The position numbers and the translations under genes are program-made. From Coriaria nepalensis (taxonomy: Eukaryota; Streptophyta; Magnoliopsida; Cucurbitales; Coriariaceae), in assembly GCA_027186245.1 (NCBI GenBank), contig CP114499.1, positions 1,865,001 through 1,929,000 of the forward strand: 64,000 nt of DNA, read 5' to 3'. Position 1 is the stretch's first letter. The number at the start of each line of letters is the position of its first letter. The notes beneath the pieces were generated by a model. It was not told where the DNA came from, did no database searches, and saw only the letters and a program-made list of their open reading frames with translations. Positions 35,563 to 48,248 of this stretch are shown piece after piece.

Positions 35563-36504
35563 TCTATGAAGCACTGATACTTCAAAATGGGCTACATATC
35601 CCTATCATATTCGTATCTGATACCCATATGCCCATACTCACTCGATACGTCATGTAGCATATCAAAAAATAACAAAAAACTAAAATAATTTCTGATACTT
35701 TAGGGATACTCCGTAAGTAATATTTGATACATCTCGATACCTTATGATACTTCTACAAGCTAAAATATATATATATATATATAATTTCTTTTTAATTTAG
35801 TGCATCTTATAAATAATCCAAAAGTAAAAATTTAATATAGTATCATTTTCTCTGGGTATCTTCTTATCTTACAAGTTCTAATCTATAATATTTTTCTTCA
35901 GTTTTATTTATTTTTATTCATCTTACTTTTACACGTTTTTCCTCTAGTGTCTATTTGATTTTATATTCAACTATTTTTATATGATGTATTTTACTTTGTT
36001 TTGGTAATCTTTTGGACAAAACTAAAATAATTACATATAATGCTTAATATTAATAATATTTTGAAGAACTTTAGTTATGTGACATATTATGATATATAAT
36101 CTTACGAGGATTTTCAATATACATTAGAATCATATACTCTTAATGGTTTTGATTAAGTCATGTCATCACAAATGATTATATAGATTTCATCCAGACCATT
36201 AAAAATGTATACTCCTAGAGTATATTAAAAGTCAATGTATTCGTAATTATAATTTTTAAGGAATATTTAAATAAGTATAGTATGATAATTTATATACATA
36301 TAATCTCTACTAATGCGTGTAATTATTTTTATTAGTTGTTAAATGTATTCAATAATTATATATTTATCATATTTAAATTTTAAAAATAAAAATAAAAGTA
36401 ATATTAAATTTAAAAATATGTATCATTGTCGCATTGTATCCTTAAATTTTTTAAATTTTCCATATCGCCATACCCAATACTCGTATCCATATTTGTGCTT
36501 TATA
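35563..36504. mobile_element. Non-autonomous hAT-like element (copy B)
   Basis: Identical to 5541-6482, with the same 8-bp flanking near-repeats. Confidence 0.6.
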
Positions 36505-37428
36505 GGTGAGAACCCGATGCTTTAATATTACTCCTAAGATTGGATCTAAGGAAAGAAAGACATATTTTCCCCGATGAAAGAAAAAAAAAAGTCGAACGGA
36601 CCGAGAGAAAAAGAAGTGTTTGACTACTGGATTGAAGATGTCGTTTGATCGAGTGTTGATGTCGTTTTGCATATCCCGAGCCTTCTATTTATAGGCAACC
36701 GGAATAGTATTTTCATAATTTAAAAATGACTCAACTATTTCCCATATCCAAAAATATGGTCACCCATTTTATAGGGCCAATTACCTCCTTTTTTGGAAGA
36801 AAAAACACTTCCAACAGTTATAATTTCGATCGAATTTATTCTAATTTCCATATAAATACATTACTAACCTCTTTCCTCTATTCTTAGCCCAAAAGTCTGT
36901 CACCACTACCCACTAAGCTAAGAAATTGGTCATCCACTTCCCTTGGCTGATTTGGTCAAGTTTATTCTACTTTTAGGGAAAATGGGACCACTAATTATCC
37001 CTCACTAACCTTGACCGATTTCCTCAATTAGAAATTAATTGTTTTATTCTTAACATTCGGCCAACCCATTTGTTTGGCCTAATTTTTTACCAATATGGCA
37101 AATTTCGAACTCTTTTTGGTGAAAAATGAGTCTCATCGTTAACCTCTTTTGATCTTGACTGAAATATACAATTCATTTTCTTAAAATAAGTTGCTTTTGA
37201 GCCCAAAAATTGGTTAAATATTTATCGAAATCGGCCAAACTCTTTACTTAGTTAAAAAATAGACCGAAAATGTCATTTTCATCATTTTTTAGGAAAACAA
37301 TTTTGTCATTTTTTATCACTCATGTGCTTAGGTGATTTTGACTACATGTTTGACCCATTTCAGTACCAAAAATAAAATGAAAGCAAATTAAAGGAAATAA
37401 ATGGGTAATAGAGGTTATGTTCATTCAC

Positions 37429-38050
37429 CTCAGATGATGATAAAAGCTTGTATATTGCACTCGGTTCATAAGCAGCGGGGAGATTAAAAACACCAGAATG
37501 AGAAACACATGCATAAAGCTATAAACTACTATGATACTCGAAAAATAGCGTACATACTATATATATATATATATATATATTTCTAGAACCTGAGGGGTAC
37601 TATTAAAGTAGCCAGCAAGAACAACAGAAGCATTATTCCACTTCTGTGAGAGAATCTGTGGCCTTGATAGTAGATGACGAATCTGTCGAGTCAAATAATT
37701 CAAAACCAGATAAATTGGTAAATTTTCGATAGAACGTTTAGAAACAAACAAAAGAAAATGCAATTATGCAGGTATGAACATTGACGATTTTATCCTTGAT
37801 GAAATCTGAGATAAAGATAACGATTTTTCTTTTGAAGTGGAATTAGAAGATCATTGTCTCATCCAAATAAAAAGAACACCAAAAAATAGTTCCCTTTTTA
37901 GAGGTTATAAAAATAATTGAGAAGATAGAATCAAATTATTCCTGTTCTAAAATGCAAGGGTCTTACTTGGCCTGATTTGATGTCTCCCTTGCTAGGGTTA
38001 TAGAGCACATGCACATTTCCAATTAGGAACCTTCTTGATTCATCTGCCAT
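37429..38050 (-). pseudogene. CCR4-type deadenylase gene fragment (copy B)
   Basis: Identical to 7407-8028. Exon blocks 37967-38043 (or 38050), 37590-37682 and 37429-37461; the same Asp to Tyr change and lost acceptor. Confidence 0.75.
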
Positions 38051-38143
38051 GGGACAAAGTTAATTCGAAAACATAGATAGTTAAAATGATCAACTAGGAA
38101 AATACAACAAATGAAATAGGATATCACGCCAGCCGGTTACAAT

Positions 38144-39294
38144 TAGACTTAATCACCTCAAATTACCACCTAGTTTGAAAGACTCCTTAAATTATCATGT
38201 TTCATTGAGATTCCCCTTAAATTACGCAAAGGTCCGGTTTTACCTCTCCCACATAATTTTTAAACTCTTTTATAACCTTAGACTAATAAATTTTTTAAAT
38301 ATTTTTAGCCCCAAATTTTATTATCACACTTTTTAATTTATTTTATTATTTTAAATCAAATTTTCATCAATTCACTCATTCATTACTACTTCCATCAATC
38401 CTTTCACCACCGCCGCCAACTTTGATATCTTCTATGTGAAATAATTTTAAAATATAAATTTAACTATATTTTTATGCAATTATCTTTTATCTTTATATTT
38501 TTTTACTTTTAATTATTTATCATTTATTCACTCTTAAAACTATCTCCTCCACCGTCCCTACCTCCATTGTCACCAACCCTTCCACCGTTACCGGAAATAA
38601 CTTTTATTTTTATTTATATAGCATTAACTTTTATTTTTATATTTTTAATCTCACTTTTTATTATTTCTCATTTTTCTCACCTATAAAACAACTTCCTTTA
38701 CTTTCCTATATTGTCGTTGCCATCCTTCTACATCGGAATATAACTCTCTTTAAAGAAAAGAAAAAAAAAAGGATTCTGAATTATTCGACCTGGACCCAGT
38801 GAGAAAGAGAGAGAGAGTTATTTTCTAGCGGAGAAGAGTGACGGTGGTGGGTGGCAGCGGGGGCAGAGGAATTATAAAAATCTTGAGTGGGTGGCAGAGA
38901 AGAGGTGAATAAATGATAAATAGTTAAAAGTGAGATTGAAATTATAAAAAGAAAAGTTAAGGATATAAAAATATGGTTAAATTTATAGTTTTATATTATT
39001 TCCAACGACGAAAATCAAAGACGGCGGCGGTGCAAGGATTGGTGGAAGTGGTAGTGATGGGACGGATTGATGAAAGAATAATTTAAAATAATGAAATGAG
39101 CTAAAGAGTATATAAATAAAATCTTGAGGCTAAAATATATAATACAAAATTTATTCTAAGCTTAAAAAATAGTTTAAAAGATATGTTAGGAGATTAAAAT
39201 CTAACTCTTGCGTACTTTAAGAGGGATCTTAGTGAAACATGATAGTTTAAGGGGGTCTTTCAAAATAAGTTGTAGTTTGAGGGGATTAAATCTA
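38144..39294. mobile_element. Foldback element (copy B)
   Basis: Identical to 8122-9272. Confidence 0.8.
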
Positions 39295-39782
39295 TAAAGA
39301 ATGAAGGAGCTCTCTAATTTCTATTGCATTGAGAGCACATTGATAATGCACAAAAGCTAAATATGTCATACAACGCTTTGTCAACATCCCCGTGGCTTTA
39401 AGAAAGGATACTAACCAATAAGGAGTTTCATTGTACTCTTCTTGAAAGCATAATTCAGTAACATTAAAACTCTTAAACTTCAACACTTTATCATGACAGT
39501 CAACTACGGCATGTCTGGCGGTTAACCAATCCATACCGAGGATCACGTCAAATTCCAGCATGTCTAATTGAATCAAATCAGCGCATAATTTATGATCACT
39601 TACCCGGACAACACAACCTTTATAAACTCGATCTACTACTATGGTTTCTTTCATTGGTGTGCTTACAACTAATGAACTTTCTAATGGAAATGACTCACTA
39701 TACAATCTTCCACAAAAATAATAAGAAACAAAGGAATGTGTAGCGCTCGGATCAAATAAAATGCATGCATAACATTATTAAT
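39292..39782 (-). pseudogene. Ty3/gypsy aspartic protease (copy B)
   Basis: Identical to 9270-9760; truncated by the foldback element. Confidence 0.85.
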
Positions 39783-39944
39783 TCTAAGTATATATGTAAC
39801 AGCTGCGTTGGAGGCTTGCACATCTTGCTGCATTAACGCAAAAACTCGTGCTTGTCATCCGCTAGTGCTAGCTTGATTTCTACTACCTTGTCCACGACCC
39901 CCTTGGTCTCTATTAACCATACCACATCGACCCTTTGCAGCTTG

Positions 39945-41192
39945 CTACACAATATGTTGTGGCACTGATGAGGCTAAGGAATGCATAGGCAACCCACCAC
40001 CTACCGACACTTGGAATGATGCCTGTGGATTGATTATGAGGGGATAATCCTTAACAAAATGGCATGCTTCTCTACATCTAAAACACTCTTTTGCAAGACG
40101 TTGGAAAACTCCAGAACGTACCTTTCCGTACATTTGACATTCCAGCAAAGGTTGGGAAAAATTAATGTTTGATCGTTGAAAAGATTGAGAAGAATGTGGC
40201 GATCTATTTTCTCAGGTTTGTTTACCCCCTCTAAATTGTCTTTTTGAGTCACTATTATATTCACTTTTCGATTGGGATTCCCTTTGATCAGATGTGGTCT
40301 TCTTCTTTTCATCACATTGTTCTCGACTCTCTATCGACCGATTTTCTATAACCTGCACACAATCTGAAGCTGCATAAAATGTCATAAATCTCTAAGCGGC
40401 TAATGCTCTACACAATGGTTCAACAACCCTTTAACAAATCTCTTCACCTTTGCTGCCTCATTAGGAACTAAGTGTGGTGCAAAATAGCTAAGCTCAATAA
40501 AATTCTTAGCATACTTTGACACTCTCATACTGCTCGCTTTCGAACTCATAAGATTTATCTTCTTAAACACTCTCGAGTAGAAAACGATCAAGAAATGCTA
40601 TCAAAAAATCTATCCAAACCCTTGTACCATAATCTTGAGTTTGAAACCAGTAACGAGCAGGTTCGATGAGTTGATATGTTGCCAACTCAACCATTTTACG
40701 ATCAGAGTAGCCCATAGCCTAACATCCTCTTTCTGTTTCTTCTAAGAATGCTTGTAGATCATCAGTACCTTCATAATCTGAAAAAGTAGGTGGCTTCAAC
40801 CTTACAAATTCAGAGAGCTACGTGCTTGAACTCGCAATAGCTGCAGGTGGTTAACCCGGGCTTGGAGTTGGGAATTACCGAGCTGTCATTGCTCCAGACA
40901 TTACCTTCATTTCCTTGTTAACTCCTTAGGCTAAATCCATCATTGTCTTATTCATCCCATGGAAAGTTGATAAAATCTTAGCCATGTCAACCTGAGGTGT
41001 TGTAGAAGCTCCCTCTTGAAGTCTATCACCTACGTTAGACTCATCCGGATTCCTTATCCTCGACCTTCTACGTGTTGTTACACGGTATGGTGAAGAAGAT
41101 CCTTCATCATTCCTATGTTCGGGTACCATAGAGCCTGTTGATTTCCTTCTCATTGGCATGATGTCTTGCACCATAAAGCAATCAATATACAT
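39945..41192 (-). pseudogene. Ty3/gypsy gag remnant (copy B)
   Basis: Identical to 9923-11170; here it follows a complete 5' LTR. Confidence 0.85.
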
Positions 41193-41376
41193 GACATATC
41201 AAATAATCAACATCTCATTTGATTCATAACAAATGCAGGATGCATGTTTTAGGTGAAAACAATTAACAATAATGAATACTACAAATAGATTCCTATGCTC
41301 CACTGTATAGTCTAATGAAACCTAAGGTTCTGACCCAAAGTCCATTATGAACCAAGACTCGATCTAAAACTAACTT

Positions 41377-43846
41377 TGTCATGACCCAATTTACCATATC
41401 CGTGATCGGCATGAGAACTATGTAACTAAAGATATTCATGATCCGTATACGAGAAATCTGCAGTCACGTGATACTCATCAGCCTTCTACTTACTTACTTT
41501 CATACATTAGAATATGTGTAAACTCAAAATTCGTTTCCATTCATCAAAACTGTTACTTATAGTCCAAACAACCCTTATTACACAAAATGTGTGCTAATTG
41601 CAGCAACGAAATAAAATACGCTTATATATATACAATGTTTTACATCTAGTGTCTCTTATACTGTCTATCCCAATATATAGTGGATCTTCTAAATGTACAT
41701 CAAAATGCAGTCCATTAGATGGGAAATTTACCCAAAAGCAACTAGGCAATCGGCAAGCAAAATTCTGAAGGGCTCTACCTTCTCTAATTTGAAAATGTTT
41801 ACAAATAAAAATGAGAGGTGAGTACAATACTAAGTGAGAAGTAATCACAACCTATTTTGAGTTTAAACTGATAAGGATAGATTCAGTAAAACTGTCTCAA
41901 AACCTATTTTTACATAAAATAGGGTCGGTTCATATACTTTCATTAAAAATAGTAAACATGTCATTTGCAATTCGATTCTTAAACATATACATTGAACATA
42001 CTTATGCTTGTATCACAAACATAAACATCATCAAAACGAAAAATAGTGGATTTATTTCAATTCAAAAAATCAACATGAGCGTAGGATCTTAGAGGTGGCC
42101 CCCGTGGTACTTTGCTTCTGCTAAGGATTCAAGAGATAACCCTAGTGACACTTTGCTCCTGCTAAGGATTCAAGAGGTAGCTCTTATGGCACTTTGCTCT
42201 CGCTAAGGATTCATAAATGCAAAACTTCATGCACTTCAATCCAAATAAAACATCATGTACCATATACATAAGGCATATACTCATGTCATTCTTCTTTCAA
42301 TCCAAGCATTTTCATAATGCAGTAAACAAAATTATATCAATTGAAAACATCATTTCAATTCAAAGGCATTTCAAAAATCAGTGTATATAACAAAGGTTAA
42401 ATGAAATCACATACGCAACTTTTAACATGCTCAAGACCATTGAAAAACTAACCATCTATAATTACCACGCATATTTAAGCCTTTGTAGCCTCTACACTGT
42501 TCAAACTCCAGATGGAGTGGAATGGTGCTTCTTCAACGGCTTTAAACATCAAATCATGCAAAAAGGGAAAACACCATCAATAAGGATGTCTAAGGCAATT
42601 CAATTAACTAAAATTGTTAAACTACACTTATATCTCTCTTCCGAGTCTTAATCCTAACTTTAGGTAGCTTAATTTAAGATTTTATTGTTGTTTTAACATA
42701 CTCGACCCCTATCGACCCTATATAGCATTTTGCATGCTAGAGGCATCGAGTGTGTCGACCTTCGACCCAAGACCTTCGACCCTTCGACCCAGTAGACCTA
42801 TTCCTATATCCATAAGGCATCGAGTAGGTCAAGATATTGAGCCATTGACTCCGTCGACCTTCAACCTTATACGCAATATGTCAAAAGCACTTTCGGATTG
42901 AGTACTCTTCCTGGATAGGGTACTTTTTCTTCCCAGACCGAGATTTTTCATTTTCCTTCCCAGACTGAGACCTAATATAATGTCTCTCGGTCTGAGTTCT
43001 TGATCCATACCGAGAAATTTTCTTCTTTCCTAGACCGAGCTCTAATATAATATCTCCAAGTTTGGTTCTCATTCCAGACTAAGTTTTCGGTCTAAAAAGA
43101 CAGAAGCATGATTGTGTTCTCGATCTCACGTTGATTTCTTATACAAAGGGGGTCGACCCCGTCGACTCATTTTCCTATTGAAGGCATTAAGTACCTCGAC
43201 TCTATGCTTAAACCTTAACATGTCCAGACCTTGTTAAATAGTTAAGACTCACAGGTCTTGATTTCATCTTGATTTCTTAATATTTACAAATTCTACTCTT
43301 ACCTTCAACTGAACATTAGAACTAATGATTTCAAGCTAAAAAAATAGAATCAGTTCTTACCAGCAGTATCCTTTAGTTGGTGCTGCCCTCTGTACATAAT
43401 CTGCACTTTCACTTTCTATGATCTTAGATTATGGAATAAGAGAGGAAATTTCTAAGCTTCACTCAATTTTTCATATGAACAATAAAATGTTCAACAACTT
43501 CCTAACTCTCACGATACTAGAACTAAGAAAGAATAATCTTTCCTACTTTAGTAGCTGATAGTGATCACTTTTGATCTTACCGTAGGTGATGACTGGACAA
43601 CCTATAGAAGATATTTATCCTTCTAACTTATCTTCAGGATTGGACAAATGAGGATGAGCTGGGGAAGCCCACGCCCCATGCTACTTTAATTGTACTGTGC
43701 AGTTATCATATAGTCCTTATTATACTGATAACTATACCGTTTTAATATACTACTATCTTATATCATGAAACTAACGTATAAGGCTTATTTATACAGTCAA
43801 TTAACTTAGGTATAAATTTCTGATGCTCAAACTACTGGGTATTACA
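41377..43846 (-). mobile_element. Ty3/gypsy 5' LTR, complete (2470 bp)
   Basis: On the minus strand it starts TGTAATACCCAG at 43846 and ends GGGTCATGACA at 41377. TGTAATACCC is a common start of plant chromovirus-type LTRs. It precedes the gypsy gag in the correct orientation. Inside are the 41-bp tandem repeat (42106-42217), a GACC/TCGACC-rich stretch (42700-42860) and a GGTCTGAG-like cluster (42940-43130). Only the part up to 42239 also occurs in copy A. Confidence 0.75.
42106..42217. repeat. 41-bp tandem repeat (copy B)
   Basis: Identical to 12084-12195. Confidence 0.85.
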
Positions 43847-44359
43847 CCATCGAAACTAACAACAATGAAGGTGAAGGTGAATTAGCGAGGTCTTGGGTGT
43901 AGCTATAGATGGGTGTGCTCACACACAGTTAATGGAAAACATTACAACCCATCTTCCTACTTTTCCAAGTTGGATATTAGCCTTTGTTATTGTTGACGCG
44001 ATAATTTTGCCATTTGACTAATGATGAGAAAAAAATTTCTAGAAAAAACTACTCAAATCGAGAAAAAAATGAGGCAAATATGTGCCTAAATTGGATGAAA
44101 GAGGCCTAAGTTGGCCAAAAGATGCCAATTGGCCATTTGTTGTTAAAATTATTATTTTTACATATGGAGGTCCAGGAAGAATGGGCTAATAAGAAAATAA
44201 TGAAATTGACCAATAAAAAATGGAATAGGGCGGAATTGGCCAAGTTTCGGAAAAACCAACCAAGCGAACGCAAAGTCAGCCAACCTGGGTGGCTGTGTTG
44301 GCCAGATCGGTCGGCCAAGAAGGGTGCGCTACCAACACTAGCCGACCAACTTGGCCAAA
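43847..44359. other. Repeat-like DNA, no gene
   Basis: Rich in TTGGCCAA-type words. A plus-strand open frame, 44122-44463, has no family resemblance and crosses into the next repeat. Confidence 0.4.
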
Positions 44360-45180
44360 CTAGGGTTGAGCGAAATTCAGTTTTCAATAAAACTGAACTA
44401 AAGCTAACTGAAACCGAAACTACAACCGACTTGGATTTTCACCAATTTGGCAATAAAAATTGACCGAAACCAAACTGATATTAGATTGGTCGAAACATGT
44501 CGATTTTTCAATTTTTGACACCAATTATTTTTTTCATTTCTACTTAATTATATCATGATGTATGTAATTGATGAGCATATATTTGTATTATGATGTATGT
44601 AATTGATGATTATATATTAGTATTATGATGTATGTAATTTTTACATTATTTTGTAATTTATTTTGTAGAGTCACCTTCATTTAATATCATTTTTGAAAAC
44701 AATTCGACATTATAACGACTAAAAATATCATTGTAATTTAATATCATAATCAAAAAAATATTCAAATATATCAAAAATTCATAATTCATCAATTCAATAT
44801 TATCCAAATGTGCATAAACCAAGTCAAACGATTTTTGGTCTAAACATAAAAAATAATCCACTTATCATATATAAATTTGTAAATTATTTTGCTTAAATAA
44901 TAGTTCTCAACCTTATATAAACATGACAAATACTAAGATATAAATTGGAAGTTGGGGCTAATTTAGAGCTAGAGTTAAAATTATAATTAAAAAATAATAG
45001 CAGTGTTTCGGTCGATGCACCGAAACCAACCAAAAAACCTACAATCGATTTAATTGAAACTGTTTCGATCGGTGCACTGACCAAAATAGAAATTAAATTA
45101 AATAAACCGACTGAAACCGACCAAAAATTATTAATTTAGGTCGATTTTGGTTGGTACATTTTTTTTTCCTCACCCCTAGG
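44360..45180. mobile_element. Possible hAT-type non-autonomous element
   Basis: Begins CTAGGGTTGAGC (44360) and ends CCTCACCCCTAG (45168-45179), inverted termini matching at 10 of 12. Inside, ACCGAAACCGACC-type words occur near both ends (44400-44500 and 44995-45125), a style common in plant hAT MITEs. Both flanks share TTGGCC-rich sequence, as if it had inserted into one older repeat. No target-site duplication found. Confidence 0.4.
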
Positions 45181-45315
45181 CTATACCGGTCATCTTGAAA
45201 GTGTGGTCGGCCAAAGCAGGTTAATCGGACCCTTTGGCTCCTTTGGCCACTCGTGTTTTCCTTAATTTTCAATCTTTTTTTGCTTAGTTCAGGGGTATTT
45301 CAACAAAATCGGAGG

Positions 45316-45589
45316 AAACTTTCATTAAGTCCAAATATTTTTTAGCAAAAGTCAAGAATTGACTCACAAATTAGAAGGCTTTTGACTAATTTCAAGGGTT
45401 TTAAAATAAATTTGAGAGTCGGTTTGCAAAAGAAGAGTTTTAATTAACTAATTCAAGAATTTAAACTTTCATCAAGTCAACAAATTATTTTAGCAAAAGT
45501 CAAGAATTGCTCACAAATTAGAAAGCTTTTTGACTAATTTCAATGGTTTTTAAGTAAATTTGAGGGCCTATTTGCAAAAGAAGAGTTTT
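45316..45589. repeat. Tandem duplication, 147-bp period
   Basis: 45316-45441 and 45463-45589 share AAACTTTCAT.AAGTC, TTTTAGCAAAAGTCAAGAAT, CTCACAAATTAGAA and TTTGCAAAAGAAGAGTTTT in the same order, with scattered substitutions and small indels. Two units only. Confidence 0.85.
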
Positions 45590-46793
45590 GGTCGATTTAA
45601 CACAATATCTTATTTAATTTACATCTTTAATTTAATTATTCATTCAACTCAATTTATGCTCTTTAATTTAATGCTTATTTAAATTATATATTTTATTTTA
45701 TATTACTTTTAATTTAATGCATATTTTATTTATTTTACTTTTAATATATATACTTTATTTTATTATATTATATTTTATCGTCTTTAATTTATCTATAATT
45801 TATATTTTCACAATTCAAATTACCATTTTTTCAAAATATAACACCTCTTCATGTCATATTATATTTGAAAATAAATCAATTAAAATTTTGAATACCGCAT
45901 ATACGCTGAATTTGACTATATACACAAACACAATACTAGCTGACCTCATTTTCCTTTTATTTATTTATTTATTTATTTATTACTATTTAGAACCAATCAT
46001 GGAAGTTAATTTTTTTTGGACCTAAAATTTAATTTAAATGTTCAATTTTTAATATTAATCTACATAAATATAACTAAGATACTGATATACTATTTTAAGA
46101 GCGAGTCATTGCATTTCAGACATAAATGTCTATGTAATGAATAAACTAACTGGTCCCAAGAAAAAGCATAGATTCATTTTTATGCTAAAATTTCGACAAT
46201 ACATAATATCTACGTAATAATCCCCTATACCTCGAATTGGGAGAAGAAATTAAAAATAGTGATAAGATTTGGAAAATAGAGGCTCGGCTCTTCTTTTACC
46301 CTGCACCTTCCTTTCTTAATCCTTTCATCCATATCTCCGAAAAACAAATTTAAATAAACAATAATGCTAATCAATAATTAAAAAAATTAAATACTAATTT
46401 ACTAATTTACTAGTTTATGTAGTTCAATATCAGTATCACTTTGATAATTAACGTAGTCCGTGAACATGACTTGGCTTCCCTGTGCGTTCTTTCTGTGGTC
46501 AGCGAGTCAATTGTCGTGTACGTTTGTTCTTTGATTGAAACTTAATTAGTAAACAGCAAATACTAAAATACACTGATTATGGAATAATAAAAGTAAACGT
46601 AATAAAAAAACAAACAAACTAAAAACTAAAAACTAAAAAAAAAAAAAAAAAAAAAAAAACTAGAAAAGGGGAAAAACGTCAGCAAGCGGGCCCCGCTTCA
46701 ATCCAATGTAATTAAAATCCCCCTCCCAACCTTCCATCGACCTTCTTAAATTAATCACCAAACTCTCCACTTTCTCTCACACCTCTCTCGAAA
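45590..46793. other. AT-rich upstream region of the aspartic protease gene
   Basis: (TTTA)n at about 45957-45981 and a long poly(A) run at about 46636-46659. The last 50 bp before the ATG are CT-rich, as in plant 5' leaders. No TATA box is convincing. Confidence 0.5.
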
Positions 46794-48248
46794 ATGGCGG
46801 AAAATTCAATCATCTTCCTCTTTCTCACTCTGTCTCTTTTCCCATTTACCCTTTCTCACACCTCCACCACCTTCTTCGACGTCTCTGATTCACTTCAACA
46901 AGCTCAAAACCTCCTCCAGCTAAAACCAGCCAGATTCCATGATAATGAGGAGAAGAGACAGATTATTGATAATAATTCTTCCTCCTCCTTCTCTCTCCAA
47001 TTACACCCTCGCGAAGCTCTGTTTGATTCTCGCTACAGAGACTACACCGCCTTGGTCCTTGCTAGACTCCAGCGTGATTCGGCGCGAGTCAACTCGCTGA
47101 ATACCAAGCTCCAACTAACACTCGACAACGTTGATCTGAACTCGGATCTTATACCCCTTTCCGAGTCGGAGATCCGACCCGAGGACCTGAACAGCCCGCT
47201 TGAGTCCGGGAAGAGTATGGGAAGCGGCGAGTACTTTGCCCGTGTTAGTATTGGACAGCCCGGTAAACCGTTTTACATGGTGCCCGACACGGGCAGTGAC
47301 GTCACCTGGCTCCAGTGCCAGCCCTGCTCCGACTGTTATCAACAAACCGACCCGATATTCGACCCGTCCACGTCAGCTTCTTACCGTTCTCTTCCCTGTG
47401 ATTCGCAGCAATGTCGCAATCTCGAAGTTTCCGGCTGTATGAACAGTAACTGTCAGTATCAGATCTCTTATGGCGACGGTTCATACACCGTAGGCGATCT
47501 CGTGACCGAAACGCTGTCCTTTGGGAGTTCCGGTTCAGTTAACGAAATCGCTATCGGGTGTGGACACGATAACGAGGGCCTCTTTGCTGGATCGGCCGGC
47601 TTAATTGGGCTTGGTGGGGGCCCACTCTCGCTTAATTCTCAAATCAAAGCGTCGTCGTTTTCGTATTGCTTCGTCGACCGTGACTCGACCGCGTCGTCGA
47701 CTCTCGAGTTCAACTCCGCGAATCCCAGTGACTCAGTCACCGCTCCGCTTCTCAAGAACAGTAAGGTCGACACGTTCTACTATGTCGGACTCACAGGAAT
47801 GAGCGTCGGAGGCCAGAAGCTCGAGATCCCGCCTTCTCTTTTCCAATTCGACGGGACGTCGGGGAGGGGCGGGATAATCGTTGACTCGGGAACTGCAATA
47901 ACTCGGTTGCAGACTCAGGCTTACAACGCCCTACGCGACGCGTTTGTGCGGCTGACGCCGAACCTGACGCCGGCTAACGGGGTGTCGATCTTCGACACGT
48001 GTTACGACTTGTCGTCTCAGTCGAGTGTGAGCGTGCCGACGGTGTCGTTTCAATTGGCAGGAGGTGGGACTCTGCTCTTGCCCGCAAAGAACTACCTGAT
48101 ACTTGTCGAGACGCCCGCGATTTACTGCTTTGCCTTCGCTCCTACGTCGTCGTCTCTGTCTATTATTGGAAACTTTCAGCAGCAGGGGATACGTGTCAGC
48201 TACGACTTAGCCAATTCGCAAGTGGGCTTCTCCGCTAATAAATGTTGA
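46794..48248 (+). CDS. ASPG1: Pepsin-type aspartic protease, ASPG1-like
   Basis: Intronless, 484 aa, family A1. Residues 1-21 look like a signal peptide, followed by a prosegment with the typical SLQLHPRE..F....DY..L.L.RL.RDSARV pattern. The first active site is DTGSD (Asp165), followed by a Cys-rich stretch (WLQCQPCSDCYQQ), a flap with YGDGS (226-230) and GCGHDNEGLF. The second active site is DSGTA (Asp364), and the C-terminus is FAPTSSSLSIIGNFQQQG, VGFSANKC. All fit Arabidopsis ASPARTIC PROTEASE IN GUARD CELL 1 (about 500 aa, intronless), linked there to ABA-dependent guard-cell drought responses. The first site reads VPDTGSD where relatives have VLDTGSD. The coding region is much richer in GC than its AT-rich surroundings. 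Product is predicted to be secreted or in the endomembrane system. Start chosen as the first ATG that yields the signal peptide. Confidence 0.95.
   Translation: MAENSIIFLFLTLSLFPFTLSHTSTTFFDVSDSLQQAQNLLQLKPARFHDNEEKRQIIDNNSSSSFSLQLHPREALFDSRYRDYTALVLARLQRDSARVNSLNTKLQLTLDNVDLNSDLIPLSESEIRPEDLNSPLESGKSMGSGEYFARVSIGQPGKPFYMVPDTGSDVTWLQCQPCSDCYQQTDPIFDPSTSASYRSLPCDSQQCRNLEVSGCMNSNCQYQISYGDGSYTVGDLVTETLSFGSSGSVNEIAIGCGHDNEGLFAGSAGLIGLGGGPLSLNSQIKASSFSYCFVDRDSTASSTLEFNSANPSDSVTAPLLKNSKVDTFYYVGLTGMSVGGQKLEIPPSLFQFDGTSGRGGIIVDSGTAITRLQTQAYNALRDAFVRLTPNLTPANGVSIFDTCYDLSSQSSVSVPTVSFQLAGGGTLLLPAKNYLILVETPAIYCFAFAPTSSSLSIIGNFQQQGIRVSYDLANSQVGFSANKC

Larger units (their letters stand above)
30023..42239. 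repeat. Exact direct duplication, copy B (12.2 kb)
   Basis: Second copy of 1-12217. On both sides its sequence continues logically: to the left the copia LTR runs on to its outer terminus at 28444, and to the right the gypsy LTR runs on to its terminus at 43846. Copy B is therefore the structurally complete one, and copy A is cut at its right end. Features described for copy A apply here at +30,022. Confidence 0.97.

Noticed and set aside
44122..44463. 113-residue plus-strand frame
   Set aside because: Runs across a repeat border and has no recognised similarity.
45717..46025. 102-residue hydrophobic plus-strand frame
   Set aside because: Made of ATT/TTA/TTT codons in AT-rich DNA with a (TTTA)n run; no signal of selection.
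47115..48238. Extra frames inside the aspartic protease gene
   Set aside because: Alternative frames of a GC-rich coding region.
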